64,000 nt of DNA from contig JALQPE010000211.1 in NCBI GenBank assembly GCA_030407315.1, forward strand, positions 124,001-188,000, written 5' to 3'. The notes below the pieces were generated by a model. It saw nothing but the letters and a program-made list of their open reading frames with translations. It ran no database searches and was not told where the DNA came from. Positions 40,275 to 50,989 of this stretch are shown here, in pieces. A program made the position numbers and the translations under genes. Source of the DNA: Asparagopsis taxiformis (taxonomy: Eukaryota; Rhodophyta; Florideophyceae; Bonnemaisoniales; Bonnemaisoniaceae). Every line of letters starts with the position of its first letter. The stretch's first letter is position 1.

Positions 40275-41570
40275 ATGAGCCGTTTGGCCTGGTGTACATT
40301 GACCGCCTCAATTTCTCGCTTGCCTCACGCGCCTGCGTCCAGAACTCCGCATCGTCAGATCGCTACAGCCTGCGCGCGACGGTCAATGAAGGTAGCTGTG
40401 GTGGGCTGTGCGCACGGTGAACTCGATGCCATATATGCCGCCATAGATGAAGTCCAACGTGTGAATAATATTCAAGTTGAACTCATAATCTGCCCGGGTG
40501 ATTTCCAGGCTGTTCGTCATGCAGCCGATCTAGAATTCATGTCATGTCCGCCTAAATTTAAGGACATGCGCTCGTTCTGGAAGTACTATGCTGGCAAGTC
40601 CACTGCAACCATCCCAACGTTATTTGTCGGTGGCAATCATGAAGCTTCCAACCATTTGCAGCAGATTCCGCTGGGTGGCCTCGTTGCTCCAAATATGTAC
40701 TTTCTGGGCAATGCTGGAGTCGTTAGTTTTCGTGGGCTCCGCATTGGCGGTATTAGCGGTGTGTATACGCAGCACAACTATGAAAAAGAGCGATTTGAAC
40801 AGCCGCCGTATCCAAGGAACCAGAAAAAGTCAGTATATCATACAAGAAAGCAGGATGTGGATCGATTAATGAGAATTGGCCGCCCTTTAGATATGTTCAT
40901 AAGTCATGATTGGCCTCGTGGTATCACAGAACATGGTGATTTGAATGAGTTGCTCAGAGCAAAACCGTTTTTGCGATCAGAGATTACCAATGGTTCCTTT
41001 GGAAATCCTGGATCTACAGAGCTTCTCCATCATCTCCAGCCACGCTTCTGGTTTGCGGCACACATGCATGTCAAATTTGCAGCACTAGTGAAACACAGTG
41101 ACTCACGGAAAGAAACCAAGTTTCTCGCGTTGGACAAAGTTTTGCCACGACGCGATTTCGTCCAAATTCTGGATATTCCAATACCTGGATCGGCAGGCAC
41201 CAGCCAAATTGACTCTACGACCAAATCGTCGTATGGTGACTTTGAAGAGGCGCGATTTGAGTTAGATCCTGAGTGGCTGTCCATTTTGCATACAGAGGCA
41301 ACGCAAGGGACTAGACTGGATCCACCCAGAGATGAAGAGGTTGAGCACACGATGAATCGCATGAAACAAAAGAACGTCAAGCCCTACGTACTAGCAGTTT
41401 CTGACTTTGTGAGAACTGCCCCTGTGCATAATGCAAAGAATCCTCCACCATCCATCCCAGACGGTATTGATTTGCAAGAAAATACGTTACAGCTGATTGA
41501 CGCTCTCGAGTTGTCCGCAGATTTGTGGAGCAATTCAGTTTCATTCACTGCTTCCACAGCTGTTGAATAA
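40275..41570 (+). CDS. DBR1: RNA lariat debranching enzyme DBR1
   Basis: 431 residues from the first in-frame ATG (MSRLAWCTL). The conserved domain begins at a second Met (40386, MKVAVVGCAHGELDAIY), the usual DBR1 start. Metal-binding motifs in order: GCAHGELD, CPGDFQ, VGGNHEA, ISHDWPRG and HMHV. The Cys of GC-x-H is a DBR1 hallmark among metallophosphoesterases. Domain 2 continues with FLALDKVLPRRDFVQILDI and the C-terminal DPEWLSILHTE. DBR1 cuts the 2'-5' bond of excised intron lariats, which fits the spliceosomal introns here. The 37-residue N-terminal extension is basic with no acidic residues, resembling an organelle presequence, but may be untranslated. Confidence 0.94.
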   Translation: MSRLAWCTLTASISRLPHAPASRTPHRQIATACARRSMKVAVVGCAHGELDAIYAAIDEVQRVNNIQVELIICPGDFQAVRHAADLEFMSCPPKFKDMRSFWKYYAGKSTATIPTLFVGGNHEASNHLQQIPLGGLVAPNMYFLGNAGVVSFRGLRIGGISGVYTQHNYEKERFEQPPYPRNQKKSVYHTRKQDVDRLMRIGRPLDMFISHDWPRGITEHGDLNELLRAKPFLRSEITNGSFGNPGSTELLHHLQPRFWFAAHMHVKFAALVKHSDSRKETKFLALDKVLPRRDFVQILDIPIPGSAGTSQIDSTTKSSYGDFEEARFELDPEWLSILHTEATQGTRLDPPRDEEVEHTMNRMKQKNVKPYVLAVSDFVRTAPVHNAKNPPPSIPDGIDLQENTLQLIDALELSADLWSNSVSFTASTAVE

Positions 41571-41984
41571 CTGGTGAGATGGAGCTGTGTGAGTACAGCT
41601 CGTCCTCTGCAAGATAGATTGCACAAGTAGGACCTTTTTGATGAGTGAGCTTTGTCGCATAAGCAAGTCCCTGATTCAGGCGCACGTGTAGATACCAAAT
41701 CTAGTGTACAATACTGTACTGTTTGAAAACTGATGGGATCCTATGCAGTTGCAAATTCTGCAGTACGTAGCAGAGCGCATAAATCCTTGTTTGTACATAA
41801 TCCAGGACGCTTTCATCTTCCCGCATGCCTAAGGTGCTTGCCAGAGCCCGGTCCCTTCATTGTCTGCCGGCTGGTGGTGTTCATGCGTCCCTCCCGCCCC
41901 AGATCCCTTTTGTCTGCAATTCCCCTAACAGTCAAAAAATCAACTTATTTGTAGCCGCATTGCAGTTTGGCATCTGCTGCAACT
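41571..41984. other. Intergenic between DBR1 and EED
   Basis: About 410 bp, both flanking genes on the plus strand. A 73-codon frame at 41733-41954 is not supported. No repeat or RNA gene recognised. Confidence 0.35.
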
Positions 41985-43421
41985 ATGCCTCGAGCAGATG
42001 ACAGTGGAAGCGCCCGAAATCAGCGCGAACGCCAAGGTTACAAGTTTTCATCGTCCATAACAGAGGATTCATCAGCAGAACCGCAAGCAACCTACGGAGT
42101 GCAATTCTGTCTCAAACCCTCAAAATACCACTTACAGGGTGGAGGCAGCTGGTGGGAAAACCGCGGACCCCTTCATCCAGATCAACACTGCGGTCACTTG
42201 AGACATCAAGACCGCGACGCTGACAACTCCGCAGAAAAAGAAATTACCGAAACAAAGCCAGACCAACTAGATAATAGGTGGCGAAACCTCTTCGTAACTT
42301 GTAACGGAGCTGCAGTTCGCGTCTACGAAGCAAGGAAGAAACAGAAACCACTGCTCCTCCAAGTCTATGAGGATGAGGATGAGTCAGAAGTATTCTACTG
42401 TGTGGGATGGACATACAATGTTAACGGCCGTCATGAATGGTGGGTTTGTGCAGCCGGTAAAAAGGGAGTTCTCAGGGTCATAAATGTTCAAGAAGGCGCA
42501 GTCAAAAGCTCATGTATCGGACATGGTGAAGCTATCAATGATTTGAAAGTCCATCCGCGAGACCCCGCTCTAGTCATCACAGCATCAAAGGACGAGTCAC
42601 TGCGACTATGGAATATTCGAACAGGCTCGACAGTTGCCGTCTTCGCCGGCTTGAAAGGGCATCGCGGAGAGGTCGTTCATGTGGATTTCAACAGAGAGGG
42701 AAGTGTGCTCGCAAGCTGCGGAATCGACAACAGTGTTAGGATTTGGGAGGTCGATGACAACCAAAAGGTCATCGATGCGATAAAAGAATCACATGAGGTC
42801 GCTGACCTTGGCATTACAGATACTTATGTGTATACTGACAAGACCGGTACTAGAAAGCGAACGAAGGTTCCTATCTGCCAGTTTCCTTACTTTGTCACCA
42901 GAAAAGTACACAAACATTATGTGGACTGCGTCATGTTTGTTGGTGATTTGCTGTTGAGTAAGTCAGTGCACAACCGCATGTTCCTCTGGGAGCCCAAGTC
43001 AGATCGAGAATCCTTATCATCACCAGCAACAGAGTATACGCTTTTGGAAGAATATGTGCTAGACCGGTGCGACGTTTGGTTCATTCGATTTGGAATGGAT
43101 CGTACCCGACATTTGGTTGCATGCGGGAATGATAAGGTAAGGGCGAAAATTGGGTCGTCACGAACCGCGAGATTATCGACGTTGAAAGATTTTTCACTAA
43201 CTTGCTACTTTCGTGGTGTTCTTTTCATTTTGTGACAACAGGGAATCGTGACTGTGTTTAATTTGGCGGATATTCCGTCAAAGCCACTATGTAAGGTGCA
43301 ACCAAAGGAGAAATATAGGTACAACTCGCAGTTTGTTCGGCAATGTGCTTTTTCTGAAGACGGTTCAATTCTACTTGCTGTTGACGACATATCCTGTGTC
43401 GTTCAGTATGAGCGTGTATAA
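41985..43421 (+). CDS. EED: Polycomb PRC2 subunit EED/ESC (WD40)
   Basis: Two exons, 41985-43136 and 43242-43421, with a 105-nt intron (GTAAGG...ACAG), 443 residues. The start is the first ATG (MPRADDSGSARNQ). Seven WD repeats from about residue 90. Diagnostic EED segments: FVTCNGAAVRVYEARK, GHGEAINDLKVHPRDPALVITASKDESLRLWNI, and the insert QFPYFVTRKVHKHYVDCVMFVGDLLLSKS, which matches the EED-specific FSTRDIHRNYVDCV...LILSKS. The intron join CGNDK|GIVTVFNL restores a blade. EED binds H3K27me3 through an aromatic cage and holds EZH2 and SUZ12 together. The window also has an LSD1-like demethylase, but unlinked. Confidence 0.94.
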
Positions 43422-43559
43422 AGATCTATTAAGGATGTCAGCCCAAGAAGCGGTAGATCTGTGAAGAATCAGCTTCCTTATCTTCGCTTTACTATTACGG
43501 CTTAGTGACTGGACCTATAGACACTTCATTGTTTCAATAAAGGCATGAGACCACATGGT

Positions 43560-44237
43560 TTACTCTGCCGCTGGGGCATCTCCTTCCGATTCGTCCGCTA
43601 CAGCAAGCTTGATAGCACGGGCAACCTTGGTCGGAACGGCGTTGACTGATCGGCCGAGCTTCGTGGGAACCATCTTGATAGCAGATGCGATCTTGGCAAT
43701 AAGCTCCTTCCTGGAAGGAAGCTCAGAAATAGCTCCAATTCCTTCTGCATCGTATGCAACGCCCTCAAGAACGCCTCCGTTGATATCTTCACGCTTCAAA
43801 TCCTTTGCAAAGGTTGAATACGCTTTCACACTCCCCTTGATGTCATCTTTGACAAAAACCCAAATTGACGATTGCTTGGTAAACTCCCCTGCAGCCTCCC
43901 ATTTCGATTCTGCAATTGCGCGACGCATCAGGGTGTTCTTCACAGTGCCAGCAGTCGTCGTAGGCGGAAGTTTTGACTTGAGGTCACCCACTTCAGCAAC
44001 AGTCAAACCAGCAAGGGGAACCGAGAAAATCATTTCACATTCTGCCAACCGTTCTTTGATGATATTGACTTTCGCTTCCTTTGCAGCGATGTTTGTCTTT
44101 GAAACCATGGACACATTGACTCTCTGAGAACGAGCTAACGAAAAGTTCGAAGGGGCCTGAAGGCGGCCAATGCTAGGCGTGGAGTTGAACGCATTGACGC
44201 CGACGGCTGTTGGAGCCACAAAAGCAGAGGGTGCCAT
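43560..44237 (-). CDS. Plastid ribosomal protein L10 (uL10c)
   Basis: 225 residues from the first ATG (MAPSAFVAPTAVGVNAF). Residues 1-44 form a transit peptide with the AFV motif. The bacterial-type L10 domain begins SKTNIAAKEAKVNIIKERLAECEMIFSV, then AGLTVAEVGDLKSKLPPTTTAGTVKNTLMRRAI and the WVFVKDDIKGSVKAYSTFAKD region. It ends with an acidic Ala-rich tail. L10 anchors the L7/L12 stalk of the plastid 50S subunit, so it is a nuclear-encoded stromal protein. Its 5' end faces the RPP38-like gene across 520 bp. Confidence 0.92.
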   Translation of the reverse strand: MAPSAFVAPTAVGVNAFNSTPSIGRLQAPSNFSLARSQRVNVSMVSKTNIAAKEAKVNIIKERLAECEMIFSVPLAGLTVAEVGDLKSKLPPTTTAGTVKNTLMRRAIAESKWEAAGEFTKQSSIWVFVKDDIKGSVKAYSTFAKDLKREDINGGVLEGVAYDAEGIGAISELPSRKELIAKIASAIKMVPTKLGRSVNAVPTKVARAIKLAVADESEGDAPAAE

Positions 44238-44758
44238 TGTCCGATTCAAATCAGGTGATAAGTAGTAGGATTTTCGCGGTTTCCTGAACTACCGTCAATT
44301 CTGCACAGTTTGACGTCGGGATGTTTCGTTGGACAAAGAGGTAGAGGCACAGAATGGATGTGAAGCTTCGGGTAGAGCAGGGATCGAGATTATACTTGTG
44401 TATTTCGCCGGGTGCAATCTCGTAGAATGAGGATTGAGATGGGGCTACTTTATCTAGCCAATCAAAATTTGGAAAGTGTCCGATACAGTTTATGAAAAAT
44501 GAATGTTTTCCAGCGGGCAATCAAGCGTGTATTGAATGCCCACTGAACGATTTGCTCCCACCGGTGTTCCCTGCACTTTGATCCGAAAAAGATGTATAGC
44601 GCGGTTCGTTCCCACGGCGGCGCTAATTTCCACCTTCATCCGCTAGAAACAGTCATTCATTTTTATGTCTTCGACGAAAGGTATCTATTCTGTTATCCTG
44701 TGATTCCATTCACTCTACCCGCGCTTTACGAAACTACGCTTTCTTTCGTCTCTCAAAC
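44238..44758. other. Divergent intergenic region between plastid L10 and the L7Ae-like gene
   Basis: About 520 bp carrying both promoters. No gene, repeat or RNA recognised. Confidence 0.35.
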
Positions 44759-45916
44759 ATGAAAGGCAAAAAGAACAATGCAACCCCTGGAGAGAAAGGT
44801 CAGGCAAACAGTGAAACTCGTGTTGCCAAGGGGAAGAAGAATAATTCACCCCCTCCTTTCGACAAAGCAAACGAAAGCAACAAGGAAACTCCGAAGAAGG
44901 GAAAGCTTAAGACTCCTAAAAGTAGCGGAAACGAGGCAAACGGGATTGTCCGAAATGAGGAGAACAAAACCCATAGCGGCCAGGATAACAAATCCAATAA
45001 CGCTCTTGTTGAAAAGCTGGTAAACAAGAATACCTACAAACCCAGTGACGGCATTCACAAAAAGAAATCTACTCTCAAAAGAAAAAGAAACGAGAGAAAG
45101 ACCATGCAGTCCACGAAGAACAAAAAGAAAACCAAAATTGATACGTTTACACTTGCGCCGAAGGAAAAGATGAGTTCGCCCCTCTCGAAGAAGAAGAAGC
45201 GCGCGATGCAGGTTAATCTTAATTCGAAAAAGAAGCAATGGGGATCGAAGAAAGTTCTTGCATCGGGATTCCCACCACCTTTCCCATCCCCAACGCCTGG
45301 AACTGAAGAGAAAGTGTTTGAGATATTGCTAGACCTCTTCAAAAAAGAAATTGAGGTTGTACGAAGATTGAAACAAGAGAAAAAAAGCCGCTCTGCCAGA
45401 GACACGGACGAAAAGATGATCGATGCGAATTATGACAAGCCCAGACCAAAGTGGAAACCACCAAGGATGATTTTCGGAACAAATGAAGTAACCCGTGCGT
45501 TAGAGAATGATTTGGTCGAAGTAGTAGTGGTATGCAAACAACCAGTGCCACCAATTTTGTCAAGTCACCTACCGACTCTTTGCTTTTCGAAAAACGCTAA
45601 GCTGGTTGTCCTGCCTGGGAATGGTACAAAGTTTGGCGCTTTATGCGGAACAAAACGGCTTCTGGTTTTTGGTGTGTTACGGAAACCCAAAAGTAAATCC
45701 GCCGACACCGACTCAAAAGTGGCAGGCAAACCTACTGGTAAATGTCCTGCAGATATTCTTATTGAGCGACTGAAGCCTTTTGCAGCAAAATTGGACTACA
45801 AATGGTTAAAGTCTGGCGATAAACCCGCCGATTTACCCAAGTTCCCAGAGCCAAAGATGATCCCCCATCGCGACAGAACAAAGATGGATAACACAGCCGA
45901 GAACATGGTATCATAA
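44759..45916 (+). CDS. L7Ae-family protein, probably RNase P/MRP subunit (RPP38/POP3-like)
   Basis: 385 residues. The first 170 are extremely Lys/Asn-rich (several KKK runs), a nucleolar-localisation type of segment. The L7Ae fold starts around residue 238 with MIFGTNEVTRALENDLVEVVVVCK, continues PVPPILSSHLPTLCFSKNAKLVVLPG and ends GALCGTKRLLVFGVL. The pattern GTNEVTRALE...SSHL...LCGTKRLLVFG fits RPP38/POP3, in which the domain sits behind a variable part, better than snoRNP proteins NHP2 and SNU13, which are short. RPP38 binds a kink-turn in RNase P and MRP RNA during tRNA and rRNA maturation. Assignment at subfamily level is inferred. Confidence 0.75.
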   Translation: MKGKKNNATPGEKGQANSETRVAKGKKNNSPPPFDKANESNKETPKKGKLKTPKSSGNEANGIVRNEENKTHSGQDNKSNNALVEKLVNKNTYKPSDGIHKKKSTLKRKRNERKTMQSTKNKKKTKIDTFTLAPKEKMSSPLSKKKKRAMQVNLNSKKKQWGSKKVLASGFPPPFPSPTPGTEEKVFEILLDLFKKEIEVVRRLKQEKKSRSARDTDEKMIDANYDKPRPKWKPPRMIFGTNEVTRALENDLVEVVVVCKQPVPPILSSHLPTLCFSKNAKLVVLPGNGTKFGALCGTKRLLVFGVLRKPKSKSADTDSKVAGKPTGKCPADILIERLKPFAAKLDYKWLKSGDKPADLPKFPEPKMIPHRDRTKMDNTAENMVS

Positions 45917-46294
45917 TAGATAGGATGTGCATTGATTGTTTTTCCTACAAGGCCTTGGTCCCTACCCGCAATCAGTGTCTTTTAAAAGTATCATTTGCCT
46001 GCTATGTACGAGTCTAGTTCCTCTCATAAACCAAAGAGCTCGTCATCTGCACGTTACTTGTAACATTACATGGTGGGACAAAAGGACTTGAACTAATTTA
46101 GATTATAGTCTGATACCAATGAAACCGGTGCGGCACGACATAGGATTTATCTAGAAAATTTTTTCCAGCCAACAGTAAATGCCACAACACTCCACAACTT
46201 CATCCGTACGATTGCCAGGGAGCCTCGGAAATTACGCACTTGTTCACAGTCTTCCACTGATCGTCTCTTCGTTCGCCTCACCTCTGTTTCAGTT
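45917..46294. other. Intergenic
   Basis: About 380 bp between two plus-strand genes. No gene, repeat or RNA recognised. Confidence 0.3.
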
Positions 46295-46902
46295 ATGGCA
46301 AGTACAAGCGCAATGCGGACCTTGAAAATTAAAACTGGGGTCGTTGAGAGGTATGGCCGCTTATTTCTCAGAGTGCCGGTTTGACTGATATTCGAGTTCT
46401 AATCAATTTTTGCGGAATGGGAATGCACCTCAAAGGACTTTGAAAGAGCTTGTCTCATACAAGGAAGAGCTAGAGCAAAACAAGAAGACTGTAGAAGAAA
46501 TTCGAGCTAGCACTGATCACTCTAGGCTCAAACAATGGGTTCGTCTCAGTAATTGACACAACCAAGCGGTTGAATTAGTGTGAGATTATCCTAACTTGGC
46601 CTCTATGTACCTTCTCCAGGAAAATGTATTAGGCGAAACGCAGGGCATGATTCCCGATACAAGCTCACGCCTTGCGAATGCAGTTGAAGACCTGAGCATT
46701 ATAGTTGTACGTGCACATTTGCATACCGTCTGTACAACGAGTTTACGCTCGTATTGGTAACAGAAAGCTAACATCCGTCTTGAAACCTAATTGTCGACTA
46801 CGATTGAAGGACAACGTTGTTCCGGAGGATGGAATAATAGGCACTCCTGAACTTGAGAAAGCAAAAGCGGCGGTAAGCTCGGCTGAGCAGCAGCTAGCGT
46901 GA
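46295..46902 (+). CDS. TBCA: Tubulin-binding cofactor A, four-exon gene
   Basis: Exons 46295-46350, 46436-46538, 46620-46706 and 46810-46902, giving 112 residues (animal TBCA about 108). Introns of 85, 81 and 103 nt start GTATGG, GTTCGT and GTACGT. The joined protein starts MASTSAMRTLKIKTGVVER, continues TLKELVSYKEELEQNKKTVEEI and then GETQGMIPDTSSRLANAVEDLSII. KIKTGVVxR and MIPDxxxRL are TBCA signatures. TBCA is a three-helix protein that holds beta-tubulin during folding in the cytosol. It is the most intron-rich gene in the window, and no single open frame would reveal it. The last acceptor (ttgaag) is the weakest choice. Confidence 0.9.
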
Positions 46903-47002
46903 ACAGCAAACTGGGGAGGACACGCGCGGCTGCAGACAACTTGTACTGTTTCATATGTTCACTGCAATGAGTGAATCCCCCAAAGTTGGGCTCAGTCAAC
47001 AT

Positions 47003-48136
47003 TTACTGATGAATTTCAATGGAAGGATTTTTGCCATTGCCATGGTTGTTACCTTGCAAGTTGGTGTCATCGGCACGTAACCGTCGTCCTTCCAGTTTCT
47101 TCTCCAATTCATGGAGTTCCTCCACAGTGTTGGCTCCCTCCAATTTCCACATGCTCTCCACCGGAACTTTATAACCCTCTGCAATCATGCCACGAGCCAC
47201 AAGCCCCTTGACGAAATCAGTGGCATAATACTCAAACTTTGGCGGATCCAACTTGGTTTGACTGGCCACAATCTGTCCCAAAACATCGAGATATGGCGTT
47301 GCGCGAGCGACAACAATGCCAGAATTAAACTCATCAATGCCATCCAACTCATCTGCAGTCCATGACACGGCGCCATGTTCCAAATTTTCCTCGCGCTTGG
47401 CCATCGCCATGATGGTCTTTTTCTCGATGATGTCAATCACAGGCCCGCCCTCCTTGGTCTTGCGCACGATACGGCCGTAATTTGCGGCCCCCTGTCCAGC
47501 GCACGCGCGCGAGCCGGTGAGAATAATTGCACCAAAATCATTCCCATGCTTGTCGATCTGCGCCAAATGATTATCTAGCAACTGCTTGAGCAGTGCGCCG
47601 TCCACATTTGGATTATCTGCATACGACACAATAATGTGTCCAGCAAAGGACTGCGGCAGCATATACTTTGCCAAATACACAGCATGTCCTGTACCCATTT
47701 GGTCCTCCTGACAGACGTATATGACCGAGCCGTCAGCGGGCAACTTCAACGTCTGCACGACCTGCTTGCGGGCGTGGCCGATGATGACGACGACGGGAAT
47801 GCGCTCGCTCACGGCGGCGTCGATGGCGTGCTGTGCGAGGGGCTTTCCGTCGAAGGGATGGACGACCTTTGGAAAGTCTGCCTTGAATCTGGAGCCCTGA
47901 CCCGCAGCGAGCAGGACGCACACGGCGGCGCGCTGCACGACGGCATTCTGAAAAGCGGCGAGTCGCTCAGGCGAGAGTGCTGGCACAGTGGAGCCAGCTT
48001 CGTCTTTGAGTTTTTCCACATCGACGGCACAGGGCGCGCTATGCGCATCTACGAAATGTTGCAGCGTGGTCGCGGTGAGGTCCGGTGGCAGAGCGTCGCG
48101 TCCGCCGAATGCATCGGAGGCGTCTCGTTTGGACAT
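47003..48136 (-). CDS. GlmU-type sugar-1-phosphate nucleotidyltransferase without an acetyltransferase domain
   Basis: 377 residues from the ATG at 48134-48136 (MSKRDASDAF). The catalytic signature is VLLAAGQGSRFKADFPKVVHPFDGKPLAQHAIDAA (LAAGxGxRxxxxxPKxxH), about residue 72-106, followed by QMGTGHAV (uridine binding in GlmU) and VSYADNPNVDG in place of the usual metal-binding GD. The C-terminus runs through YKVPVESMWKLEGANTVEELHELEKKLEGRRL and ends without the left-handed beta-helix repeats that carry acetyltransferase activity in GlmU. It should make an NDP-sugar, perhaps UDP-GlcNAc. The eukaryotic UAP1 is a different family, so the substrate and origin are open. Possibly acquired from bacteria. 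Confidence 0.8.
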   Translation of the reverse strand: MSKRDASDAFGGRDALPPDLTATTLQHFVDAHSAPCAVDVEKLKDEAGSTVPALSPERLAAFQNAVVQRAAVCVLLAAGQGSRFKADFPKVVHPFDGKPLAQHAIDAAVSERIPVVVIIGHARKQVVQTLKLPADGSVIYVCQEDQMGTGHAVYLAKYMLPQSFAGHIIVSYADNPNVDGALLKQLLDNHLAQIDKHGNDFGAIILTGSRACAGQGAANYGRIVRKTKEGGPVIDIIEKKTIMAMAKREENLEHGAVSWTADELDGIDEFNSGIVVARATPYLDVLGQIVASQTKLDPPKFEYYATDFVKGLVARGMIAEGYKVPVESMWKLEGANTVEELHELEKKLEGRRLRADDTNLQGNNHGNGKNPSIEIHQ

Positions 48137-49376
48137 GGTGACGAATGTGTGGCGCGTTGTGGAATGTGCCTGCAAGCGATGGGGTGGCGAAAATGCAGAG
48201 GAGGACGGTGGGTGTTTATGAGGCGTGTGCGCGCGCGCACGTATGTTAATGATCCGGATTGGGGATGGCGGGCATACGCCCGAATTGGTGAAGTAACCGG
48301 TCGACGCGCGCGCTGTGTGCGTTCATACGCGATTGAATGATCGATGGAGAGGGAGGCTACTGAGCTTAGGTGAGATTGTTTTGTGTCATGAAACGGCAGC
48401 CAATCGTCTTGCTATACTGTGACAAGTCACTCATGTTCTGCCGCTGAGATTTATCCAAGCATATAGGGAAACGTCATGTTTTTGAATAGCTGTCATACGG
48501 TCACGCCTACAATGATGCTCAAAAATATACATCAAATTGGCATTGCGCATTCATCCGCAGGCTAAGGTCCCCATGTTTCTGCCTGTGTTTTTGTTATCAT
48601 ATGTGTATACAGTAATGTCGCGGATCAGAGATCATTGGACGGATAGTCAAACACGTGAAACGTTTGTGTACATCTCCCCACCTATGATATCACACCGTAG
48701 GCGTCTTGCATTCTTCTTCGTCCACTTGGCAGGCGACGGTGGATGGCCATGTCTCATATGTCAGGTAGCCTTTACTGATCAATTTACTGATCAACTTTCC
48801 TTCCAATTGTTGTGACGGCTACTAACTGCAAACTCAAATGCGGTCATCCGAGCATTAGGCGAGTCATTGAAAGGGTATCTCACCCGAATCATCGCGTCTC
48901 GGGATGGTAACAAGTGCATAGTCCACGGCTACTGAAATCCTTCGACAAACCGCCTCAAGTCTCCGCTTCCCTATTCTTGCGCATCTTACACGCTACAGCC
49001 AATCAACAGCCTACTCCAAGTTACGTGCGCTGCATCAAGTACATCATATTCGAGAGTTCAGTAGGCCAAATCTACCAAACAAAGGATAACTTTGATGTTA
49101 AAAATCATCCAATCTTTGTCGTGCTGTACACGTGGCCTCATCATATACTGCTGTCTTCTGTACAAAACCATGACAAGTGGCCATGTCTACACATCCTACC
49201 TTTGCCACCGCTACATGCTGTTGTAGTTCACTTCGCTTTATCAATCTGGATGTGTACGGTACATCTCCACTAAATATATTTCACGACAACAGACCAACAG
49301 AAGCCAACCCTTTCAAATCCAGCGACGATATAAAAAAACTGCGTCCAATTACAGCAATAGACGGCAGGTGACGAGA
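48137..49376. other. Long intergenic, no gene recognised
   Basis: About 1.24 kb between two minus-strand genes. Frames at 48537-48815 and 48914-49273 on the plus strand have no conserved features or transit or signal peptides. An alternating-purine GCGCGCGCGC tract lies near 48230-48239. Nothing else recognised. Confidence 0.4.
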
Positions 49377-50989
49377 TCAATAAAATTCAGAGTCACTAAG
49401 GGGAAGATCCATGGGTGGCATACTCAGCGGCCTCGCTCTATGCTGAGACGACGATCCAGAGTTAGATGACTGCGAAAGTACCTGCTGTGCTTCCTTCATG
49501 ATCGCATTTTGGAACATCTGTCGCGCCATCGCTTTCGATGATTCTTCTTCCACAGCGCTTGTTATCACTTCGTCAACAATGTTCTCAGCCGCTGTTGTCG
49601 ATCCTGCATCACCAGTTACAACAACCTCTGCAATTTCATCCTCGACTAATCCACTAGTTTCCACCATACTTTTCGCTTCCGCTTGCGCCGCACTTCCAGA
49701 TTCATCTTGTTTCATATCTTCATTGCGCGCTGTATTCACTTCAGCACCATTCTCATCAATTCCTTCAGCTTCAGCCGTCTGTCCAACTGCAGCTGTCTTA
49801 CTTCTCATTGCATTCGCAGCCACCCAACTATCATCGACTTGCGCTGGAGCAATCGCCATGAAATCATTATCATCGTTTTCCTCGCCATTTTTCTCGAAGG
49901 TGTCCACCATTCTCGCAACTGATTTCCCGAGATACACATTCTCACTACTTTTCTCCTTTTCCACCATTGTGCCAATCACATCCGTCTTCGAAACCGGAGT
50001 TGAAAACACATCACCCTGGCTTCCTTCCGCCTTCAACGATCCAGTGCCATCAAAATGGTCCACATGAGAATAAGCCAAACTACCAAGTTTATGCCCATAC
50101 ATTCCAATCTTCGCAGCTGAACTTGCGCCGCCCTCCGTCGACATCGGGTTGCGTATCTCCCGAGACGTCTCTGTGCCAGCCGACACAGTTACGCTGTGCG
50201 AAAGTTGACGGATGGCATCGCGTAGTTCCGAAGTCTGCGAGATCTCTCTCTCGTGCAATGCAATCGTGGACGACATTGACTGCGACATCTGGTCCACCTT
50301 TTCATTCGTCTTCTGTGACGTCTCTAGTAGTTCGCGCACACACGTTCGTAGTTCAGCTTTCACACCAAAGATGTTGCGACACGGAATGCAGAGAGTTGTG
50401 CGAAACTTTCGAGATAAATTAGAATGTGGACTTGTGCATGACGAAATGCAGTGCGCTCAATACGCAGAAGTGACGTACCTATCTGCCTTCCTTGAATTTC
50501 AGACGCCTGATCTTCCCGCCGCCGACGCTCTTCAGCGATTCTCGCGGCATCTGGAAAGTACATCGGGACAATATACCTCTTCAGTACTTCACGCACCGCT
50601 GTGTACAAACCCGCTGCCGCGGTCAGACCCAGGAAGACGTTGAACCATGATGTGCGTTGAACAGGAGGAGGATAGTTGGCAAATTGTGTCGCTTGCAACG
50701 GGTATTGCGTTGCATGCTGATAATTTGTTGGATATGCAAGAGCTGTCTGTTGCGAGGGCATGTCGACATGGGAGGAAGGAAATGGAATGCCAACACGTCT
50801 GTACGCTTCGCGTAGCTCATCTTCGGAAACACCCTTTTGTCGCAGGAAGGTGAGAGCTTTCGAAGGATCAGCTGTTTGTACGCGCTTGTCGCTCAGAAAA
50901 GATACTGCTTGACGAACGAATGGTTCTCTGATAGAAGCATTTTGCGGTGGTACGTTAGCTGCCGCGGGATCTCCAAATGGGTCAGACAT
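49377..50989 (-). CDS. PEX14: Peroxisomal docking protein PEX14
   Basis: Two exons, 50479-50989 and 49377-50356, with a 122-nt intron (GTACGT...GAAAG), encoding 496 residues. Start at the first ATG (MSDPFGDPAAANVPP). Residues about 22-65 (REPFVRQAVSFLSDKRVQTADPSKALTFLRQKG) are the PEX14 N-terminal fold that binds PEX5 WxxxF/Y motifs. A hydrophobic segment follows (SWFNVFLGLTAAAGLYTAV, about 120-138), then a coiled coil with EERRRREDQ and, after the join ATA G|CT, AELRTCVRELLETSQKTNEKVDQM. The C-terminal half is acidic, Ala/Ser/Glu rich. PEX14 docks the cargo receptor at the peroxisome membrane. The frame upstream has no ATG to 51025. Confidence 0.9.

Noticed and set aside
48914..49273. 119-codon plus-strand frame in the long intergenic gap
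   Set aside because: Aromatic and His-rich without motif, signal peptide or splice context.
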